A stretch of DNA of 64,000 bases from 58-81 sp012729145 (lineage in GTDB: Bacteria; Synergistota; Synergistia; Synergistales; Thermovirgaceae), in contig JAXGIW010000002.1 of NCBI GenBank assembly GCA_040770625.1, forward strand, positions 124,001-188,000, read 5' to 3'. A program made the translations under genes and the position numbers. Numbering within the stretch: the first letter of the stretch is position 1; each line of letters begins with the position of its first letter. Below are positions 59,312 to 64,000 of the stretch, in pieces. The notes under the pieces were generated by a model. It saw only the letters and a list, made by a program, of their open reading frames with translations. It ran no database searches and was not told where the DNA came from.

Positions 59312-60991
59312 ATGAAAAAGGATATTGTCGCTGTTATTACAGAAATGCTGGAGATATCCATAGGGAAGATCGCCTGCGAAAAGGGGATCCCCCTTGAGGC
59401 AAGACCCCTCGTTGAGCTAGAGAGGGGAAGAAGGGAGGGGCAGGGAGACTGGGCAACCAACGCCGCGATGCAGTGGGCGAGGACCTTCGGGGAGAAACCC
59501 CTGGATGTGGCCCGCAGGATAGTATCCCTTCTTCCGGGGAGCCCCCTCGTGGAAAGGGTCGAAGTAGCGGGACCGGGTTTCATCAACTTTTTCCTCTCAA
59601 GGTCCTGGATGACCGGGACAGTAGAGCACATTCTGGGATGCGGTCCTGACTTTGGCAGGGTCAACAGCGGGGGAGGACGCAGGGTCCAGGTCGAATTCGT
59701 CAGCGCCAACCCGACGGGGCCCCTGCATGTCGGTCACGGAAGAGGGGCGGCCGTAGGCGACATATGCGCGAGGATCCTCTCCTTTGCCGGGTGGAAAGTT
59801 GAGAGGGAGTACTATATCAATGACGCAGGACTCCAGATGGAGCTCCTGGGGAGATCAACCCAGTCAAGGTACTTTGAGATATGCGACCGGTCCGAGGAGG
59901 CTCCCTTCCCCGAGGATGGCTACAAGGGAGGATACATCTTCGATCTTGCACGGAATGTTCTGGATTCTGAAGGGGAGCGTTTCCTTGGAATGCCCCTCAA
60001 GGAGTCCCTGCCCTTTTTTACTGAGTACGCAGGAAGGGTCATCCTGGAAGGTATCAAGAAGGACCTCGAAGATTTCGGGGTAAAATTCAATGTCTGGTTC
60101 TCGGAGAAATCTCTCTACGATGGAGTAAGGGTCCCGAGCATGCTGGAGACCCTCAAGAAGAACGGTTTCGCCTTCGATGCAGATGGGGCTACCTGGTTCA
60201 AGGCCACGGCCTTCTCCGACGACAAGGACAGGGTACTCATCAGGAGCAACGGTGCCCCCACCTACTTTGCCTCCGATATAGCCTATCACAAGGACAAGTT
60301 CGACCGGGGGTTTGACATGGTAATTGATGTGTGGGGTGCCGACCACCACGGCTACATCCCGAGGATGAAGGCTGCAGTGCAGGCTTTGGGGAGAAAGGAG
60401 GAGGATCTCCAGGTCCTCCTTATCCAGTTCGTGAATCTCCTCAGGGGTGGAGAGCAGGTTTCCATGTCAACCAGGTCGGGTGAGTTTGTCACCCTCAGGG
60501 AGGTCATAGACGAAGTGGGAGTGAACGCCACCAGATACTTCTTTGCCATGAGACGATCAGACAGCCACCTTGACTTCGACCTGGACCTGGCCAAGAGCGC
60601 TTCCACGGACAACCCTGTTTACTACGTCCAGTACGCCCATGCAAGGATTCACAGCATCTTCAGGGAGGCGACGGCCAGGGGTATCACAGTCCCCGATCCC
60701 TCCGGGGCAGACCTTTCCGTCCTGGTAGAACCGGAGGAGATCGCCCTTGTCAAGAGACTCTCGGCCTTTCCCGAGGAAGTGGAGAAGGCCGCGAACGACC
60801 TTGCCCCCCACAGGATAGTCTTCTATGCCTACGACCTGGCGGGTGACTTCCACTCCTTCTACAATGCCCACCGGGTACTGGGGGTGGGGGCGGAGCTGGA
60901 GGGAGCGAGGCTGCTTCTGGCTGAAGCCTCCCGGACAGTTCTGGCCAACGCTCTTTCACTGCTTGGGATAAGCGCACCGGAGAAGATGTAG
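59312..60991 (+). CDS. argS: Arginyl-tRNA synthetase
   Basis: Class I aminoacyl-tRNA synthetase of 559 residues charging tRNA-Arg. NPTGPLHVGHGRGA carries the HIGH motif, EYYINDAG and YFASDIAYH are typical, QVSMSTRSGEF stands at the KMSKS position, and a DALR anticodon domain ends the protein. ATG 59312 after GGGGAGGAG. Confidence 0.97.
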   Translation: MKKDIVAVITEMLEISIGKIACEKGIPLEARPLVELERGRREGQGDWATNAAMQWARTFGEKPLDVARRIVSLLPGSPLVERVEVAGPGFINFFLSRSWMTGTVEHILGCGPDFGRVNSGGGRRVQVEFVSANPTGPLHVGHGRGAAVGDICARILSFAGWKVEREYYINDAGLQMELLGRSTQSRYFEICDRSEEAPFPEDGYKGGYIFDLARNVLDSEGERFLGMPLKESLPFFTEYAGRVILEGIKKDLEDFGVKFNVWFSEKSLYDGVRVPSMLETLKKNGFAFDADGATWFKATAFSDDKDRVLIRSNGAPTYFASDIAYHKDKFDRGFDMVIDVWGADHHGYIPRMKAAVQALGRKEEDLQVLLIQFVNLLRGGEQVSMSTRSGEFVTLREVIDEVGVNATRYFFAMRRSDSHLDFDLDLAKSASTDNPVYYVQYAHARIHSIFREATARGITVPDPSGADLSVLVEPEEIALVKRLSAFPEEVEKAANDLAPHRIVFYAYDLAGDFHSFYNAHRVLGVGAELEGARLLLAEASRTVLANALSLLGISAPEKM

Positions 60992-60993
60992 GC

Positions 60994-61299
60994 ATGATCC
61001 GACTGCGCTGGGTGGTCCTGATAACAGCAGGTCTCTGTTTCCTGGCGATCGTCGGAACGGCTTATATCCTGGAGCTAAAAAAGATAAGCAGGCTTGGGTC
61101 CATCGTCGATGAAAGGATGGACCGCCTCGTCGCCGTTACAAGGGATGTACAGGTCCTCAGGGAGAAGATCATCTTCTACAGGACCCCGGAGGGTGTGGCT
61201 CGCCTCGCAAGGGAGCAGTTCAACCTGACCTACCCTGGCGAGCAGATCTTCCGGATCGAGGTGGTGTCGGAGGACTCCTTGCCGGGAGACTCTCCGTAG
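60994..61299 (+). CDS. FtsB/DivIC-type septum formation initiator
   Basis: A 101-residue bitopic protein: membrane helix at about 7-27, then a short coiled coil (KKISRLGSIVDERMDRLVAV) and a C-terminal RTPEGVARLAREQFNLTYPGE segment that matches the family's YYE/AR..L signature region. It starts two bases after argS and ends before the rpsF promoter. Likely part of the divisome with FtsL. Confidence 0.85.
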   Translation: MIRLRWVVLITAGLCFLAIVGTAYILELKKISRLGSIVDERMDRLVAVTRDVQVLREKIIFYRTPEGVARLAREQFNLTYPGEQIFRIEVVSEDSLPGDSP

Positions 61300-61307
61300 C
61301 GTATAAT
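61279..61307 (+). promoter_or_regulatory. Promoter of the rpsF-ssb-rpsR operon
   Basis: TTGCCG (61279-61284), 17-base spacer, TATAAT (61302-61307). Predicted start near 61314. Confidence 0.75.
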
Positions 61308-61316
61308 GTTCTGCCG

Positions 61317-61351
61317 TATGTCCCTGTCTCTCCGGAACCGGGGAGACCATA
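61317..61351 (+). promoter_or_regulatory. Structured rpsF leader, candidate S6:S18 autoregulatory site
   Basis: An eight-base stem (GTCTCTCC 61326-61333 with GGGGAGAC 61340-61347, loop GGAACC) is extended by TATG/CATA pairing with a TCCCT-type bulge on the 5' side. It sits at the 5' end of the mRNA ahead of rpsF. S6:S18 feedback on this operon is known in other bacteria; the match here is by position and shape only. Confidence 0.45.
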
Positions 61352-61375
61352 GGCCAAGGGGAGGAGGTGAATGAC

Positions 61376-61660
61376 GTGCGACCGTATGAAATGGTTACGA
61401 TCTTCCAGGCCGATCTTGAGGATCATAAGTCGGCTGTGGAGGAGATAGAGGGGGTCGTGCGCAACCTGGGAGGCGAGATCGAAAAGAGCAGTTCCTGGGG
61501 GAAGAGGCGTTTTGCCTATCCCATCCAGAAACAGACCGACGGGTTCTACGCGGTTCTCTCTTTCAGTCTCGAACCATCGCAGGTCAGCGAACTGGAACGA
61601 TTGCTGAAGCTCAAGACCCAGGTCCTGAGGCACCTGGTGATAGCACTGGATGAAGCCTAG
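61376..61660 (+). CDS. rpsF: 30S ribosomal protein S6
   Basis: 94-residue S6 opening MRPYEMVTIFQADLED with RFAYPIQKQTDGFYAVL and the C-terminal LRHLVIALDE. GTG 61376 lies eight bases after GGAGG; GTG 61367 overlaps that ribosome site. Confidence 0.96.
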   Translation: MRPYEMVTIFQADLEDHKSAVEEIEGVVRNLGGEIEKSSSWGKRRFAYPIQKQTDGFYAVLSFSLEPSQVSELERLLKLKTQVLRHLVIALDEA

Positions 61661-61672
61661 GGAGTGATACCG

Positions 61673-62158
61673 ATGGCCAGAGGTTTCAACAAGGCGATCT
61701 TAATGGGGAATCTGGCTAGGGACCCGGAAGTGCGCTATACCACTTCAAAGCAGGCTGTTGCCAGGCTCACGGTGGCCGTCAATCGCCAGTGGAAGAACAG
61801 GGACGGGGAAGTCCAGGACCAGGCGGACTTCATCCCTGTAGTGGTTTGGGGATCCCAGGCAGAGAACTGCGAGAGATATCTCCGGAAGGGGAGCCCTGTT
61901 CTCGTGGAGGGAAGGATCCAGGTTCGCAACTACGAGGCTGGAACAGGAGAGAGGCGCTGGGTGACAGAGGTCATAGCCCAGGGTGTCACATTCCTGGGAA
62001 CCCGTAGGGAGAGCAGTGAGGGGTTCTCACCCGACCCCGATCAGGGATCAAGGGGCGGAAGCCTCCGTGAGAAGGGTTTCGGTGACGATTTCGTAATGGA
62101 TATCTCCGAGATGGACGACACCAAGGACGATGGGGAGGATGCTGATATCCCCTTCTGA
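61673..62158 (+). CDS. ssb: Single-stranded DNA-binding protein
   Basis: 161 residues: OB fold (FNKAILMGNLARDPEVRYT to about 110), a Gly/Ser/Asp-rich linker and the acidic C-terminal tip ADIPF used to recruit partner proteins. ATG 61673 with GGGAG upstream; GTG 61664 is less likely. Confidence 0.96.
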   Translation: MARGFNKAILMGNLARDPEVRYTTSKQAVARLTVAVNRQWKNRDGEVQDQADFIPVVVWGSQAENCERYLRKGSPVLVEGRIQVRNYEAGTGERRWVTEVIAQGVTFLGTRRESSEGFSPDPDQGSRGGSLREKGFGDDFVMDISEMDDTKDDGEDADIPF

Positions 62159-62193
62159 CGTCTAGAGAACAGCTTAAGGGAAGGAGGATCGTG

Positions 62194-62445
62194 ATGGCCT
62201 TTTCACCAAGGAACAGCGGAAACAAAAGAAACAAGAGAAGGAAACCCAAGGTCTGCATGTTCTGTGTGGACAAGATCGAGCACATAGATTACAAGGATGT
62301 TGAGAAACTCAGGAAGTACATAAGCGAGCGTGGAAAGATAGTCCCCAGAAGGGTGACGGGGAACTGTGCCAAACACCAGAGGCAGCTCACGGAAGCGATC
62401 AAAAGGGTGCGTTACCTTGCGCTCCTTCCGTACAGCGCCGAGTAG
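62194..62445 (+). CDS. rpsR: 30S ribosomal protein S18
   Basis: 83-residue S18 with CMFC and NCAKHQ cysteines (the zinc-type C+ form), DYKDVEKLRKYIS and KIVPRRVTG. ATG 62194 with AAGGAGG; a GTG directly before it is an alternative. Confidence 0.96.
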   Translation: MAFSPRNSGNKRNKRRKPKVCMFCVDKIEHIDYKDVEKLRKYISERGKIVPRRVTGNCAKHQRQLTEAIKRVRYLALLPYSAE

Positions 62446-62467
62446 AGACGATAACCCGTGTTCCTCG

Positions 62468-62497
62468 CGGGGGGAGGAGCCGAGGCTTCTCCCCCCG
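62468..62497 (+). repeat. Strong hairpin between rpsR and the yybS-like gene
   Basis: A 13-base stem with one G-T pair (CGGGGGGAGGAGC with GCTTCTCCCCCCG, loop CGAG) is followed only by a weakly T-rich stretch. It likely reduces but does not stop transcription into the downstream genes. Confidence 0.65.
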
Positions 62498-62520
62498 TTC
62501 TGTTAGGGAGGTTGTAAGTA

Positions 62521-63480
62521 ATGGACAGGACCAGGGCTCTGGTCGAATCTTCGCTTCTCGTAGCCCTCTCAGCCATGCTTTTTCTGGCGGGCCACTTCCT
62601 GCCCATAGTAGGGATGGCCTTCTCGCTGGTATGTCCTGCCCCCCTTGTTGTTCTCGGTCTCAGGCACAGCCTTGGGAGGGCGGTCCTTGGTGTTGCGGTC
62701 GCTACGGTCATTACGGCTGCCTTTACAGGGGCGGTGGGGGCTCTCTTCTTCTGTTTCGGGTTCGGCTTCCTCGGGATCGCCCTTGGGGCCCTGGGGAGAC
62801 GTTTTGGGAGAGCCGTTGACATAGTCCTTTACGGTATCCTTGTCTCCATTGGGAGCAAGCTCCTCCTCATGGTAATAGCCATCAAACTTACCGGCATTAA
62901 TCCCTTCGGCCTTGAGGAAGCGGAGATAATGCCCGTGGTCGAGAGGATCGCCTCGCTCTACTCAGGTCTGGGCATGTCAGAGGAGGCGCTTTCCCTGGCG
63001 AAAGAGCAGATGCGCGCCACTCTGTCGCTGATCCCCTTGATCTTTCCTGCACTCCTTGTAATGGCTGCGACGGTTGACTGTTTCCTGAGCTATATTGTAA
63101 GCGCCGCGGTCCTGAAAAGGCTCGGCAGGGAGACCCTCCCTGGACTCCCCGAGTTCAGCCGATGGCGTTTCCCTAAGAGCATCTTCTGGGCGCTTATCGC
63201 CTCCTTGGCTCTCCACCTGACGGGGGCCTATTACCCTTCAATGGCATTCCTGCAGAGGACGGCTCTGAACCTGCGCCTTCTGGTTACAGCTCTTTTCTTC
63301 TTCCAGGGGCTGGCCGTAGGATGGTCCTTCATGCAGGCAAGGGGCCTGGGCCGTTTTTTAAGGGTTGCCCTGACAGTGCTTGTATTTGTCGTATCATTCC
63401 TTGCACAGATAGTTCTTGTTTTAGGTATTATTGACATGTGGTTCGATCTGCGTTCCAGGTTTCGGGGGGGAAGAGCATGA
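62521..63480 (+). CDS. YybS-like DUF2232 membrane protein
   Basis: A 319-residue polytopic protein (about eight helices) of the DUF2232/YybS family, which often lies just before rplI. Start ATG 62521 with GGGAGG. It overlaps rplI by four bases. Function unknown; the context is ribosomal and replication genes. Confidence 0.85.
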   Translation: MDRTRALVESSLLVALSAMLFLAGHFLPIVGMAFSLVCPAPLVVLGLRHSLGRAVLGVAVATVITAAFTGAVGALFFCFGFGFLGIALGALGRRFGRAVDIVLYGILVSIGSKLLLMVIAIKLTGINPFGLEEAEIMPVVERIASLYSGLGMSEEALSLAKEQMRATLSLIPLIFPALLVMAATVDCFLSYIVSAAVLKRLGRETLPGLPEFSRWRFPKSIFWALIASLALHLTGAYYPSMAFLQRTALNLRLLVTALFFFQGLAVGWSFMQARGLGRFLRVALTVLVFVVSFLAQIVLVLGIIDMWFDLRSRFRGGRA

Positions 63481-63932
63481 AGGTGATCCTGTTGACAGAT
63501 ATACCCAAGCTGGGGAAAAAGGGCGACCTCATCGATGTGGCTGAAGGCTACGGAAGGAACTACCTAGTTCCCAGGAAGATGGCCGAAGAGGCGACCAGGG
63601 AGAAGCTCGAAGAGTGGAACCAGCGCCAGAGAACGAAAGAGGTCAGGGCCAGACGCGAAGAGGAGGAGGCCAGGAACCACAGGGCGCTTCTCCAGGGGAA
63701 GCAGGTAGTTCTCAGAGCGACAGCAGGAGAGAAGGGGAAGCTATTCGGAAGTGTAACAGCAGCCCAGGTGGCAGAAAGCATCCAGGAAAGGTACAAGATG
63801 CCGGTCGACAAGAAGGACATCAAACTCCCCTCGCCTGTGAAGGAGTTGGGCTCCTACAACTTTTCCGTAAGACTTTATCAGGGAGTTGAAGCAGAGATGA
63901 TCCTTCAGGTGGAGGACGAAAGGGTTGAGTGA
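63477..63932 (+). CDS. rplI: 50S ribosomal protein L9
   Basis: 151-residue L9 opening MKVILLTDIPKLGKKGDLIDVAEGYGRNYLVPR, with the long connecting helix and C-terminal domain (GKLFGSVTAAQVAE). ATG 63477 after a G-run and AAGAGC; the longer frame to 63438 overlaps the upstream gene. Confidence 0.97.
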   Translation: MKVILLTDIPKLGKKGDLIDVAEGYGRNYLVPRKMAEEATREKLEEWNQRQRTKEVRARREEEEARNHRALLQGKQVVLRATAGEKGKLFGSVTAAQVAESIQERYKMPVDKKDIKLPSPVKELGSYNFSVRLYQGVEAEMILQVEDERVE

Positions 63933-64000
63933 CCAGCTCTTCGAGAGGATACCGCCCCATAGCATCGAAGCCGAGAGGGCGGTAGTAGGGGCCTGTCTCC
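63925..64000 (+). CDS. dnaB: Replicative DNA helicase DnaB, N-terminal fragment (truncated by window edge)
   Basis: The frame from TTG 63925 reads LSDQLFERIPPHSIEAERAV then VGACL, the typical DnaB opening (PPHxxEAExxVLG). GGAGG lies nine bases upstream and the start overlaps the rplI stop. The gene order rplI-dnaB is common. Only 25 codons are visible. Confidence 0.9.
   Translation, partial: MSDQLFERIPPHSIEAERAVVGACL

Noticed and set aside
1..64000. CRISPR arrays, insertion sequences, prophage, rRNA
   Set aside because: No direct-repeat arrays, transposase or integrase motifs, or rRNA sequence were found on either strand by eye.

Overview
The window is one dense, mostly plus-strand bacterial chromosome segment (high G+C, Arg codons dominated by AGG, almost no intergenic DNA, many GTG and TTG starts with strong Shine-Dalgarno sequences). 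No insertion sequence, prophage, CRISPR array or rRNA was seen. The gene content suggests an anaerobic, amino-acid-fermenting, double-membrane bacterium related to Synergistota (inference). Supporting features are a two-subunit 2-oxoacid:ferredoxin oxidoreductase, a tryptophanase-type lyase, a branched-chain amino-acid ABC importer, CstA, an oxygen-independent NrdD/NrdG reductase, a split transketolase, and FtsEX-EnvC-CtpA-YibQ next to CsaB. The taxon call rests on recognised gene content, not on a search.

Layout. 1-2283: 3' part of glyA, speD, and an orphan OpuCA-type ATPase. 2313-4590: nudC (minus), rtcB (plus), then a minus-strand tRNA-Gln/tRNA-Glu pair with its own promoter and terminator. 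4752-6020: class II aldolase. 6140-21984: a nearly gapless plus-strand run, RNase J, Na/Pi symporter, uppP, DUF4321, maf, DUF5693, csaB, split transketolase, ftsE, ftsX, envC-like, ctpA, yibQ-like and purA. It mixes RNA turnover, phosphate, undecaprenyl recycling, cell-wall polymer pyruvylation and division-linked peptidoglycan hydrolysis. 22214-24782: tRNA-Val (minus), then a small unknown gene and cstA under a clear promoter. 24815-28761: a zinc-ribbon gene and an ArsF/ArsG-like thiol-redox pair (minus), divergent from copA-copZ through face-to-face promoters sharing one inverted repeat. 28878-31871: korA, korB and an exported superoxide-reductase-like protein.

31929-35109 (minus): phosphatase, folP, folK and an unknown exported protein. 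35201-44106: hrcA-grpE-dnaK-dnaJ behind a promoter and a perfect CIRCE operator, then prmA-rsmE-mtaB-HIT-rpsU-yqeY. 44170-47517: nrdR-nrdD-nrdG. 47728-53095: a liv-type importer and pgsA. 53243-54681: tryptophanase-like lyase with terminator. 54680-61299: secA (its promoter overlaps that terminator), an exported DUF3857 protein, argS and a DivIC/FtsB-like protein. 61279-64000: the rpsF-ssb-rpsR-yybS-rplI-dnaB operon with a structured leader; dnaB runs off the window.

No wholly new multi-gene system is demonstrable from sequence alone. The most interesting candidates are the shared copA/arsFG operator, the KorB variant lacking a usual cluster cysteine, the exported superoxide-reductase-like protein with degenerate metal ligands, the unknown gene tied to cstA, and the regulatory elements at nrdR, rpsF and secA.
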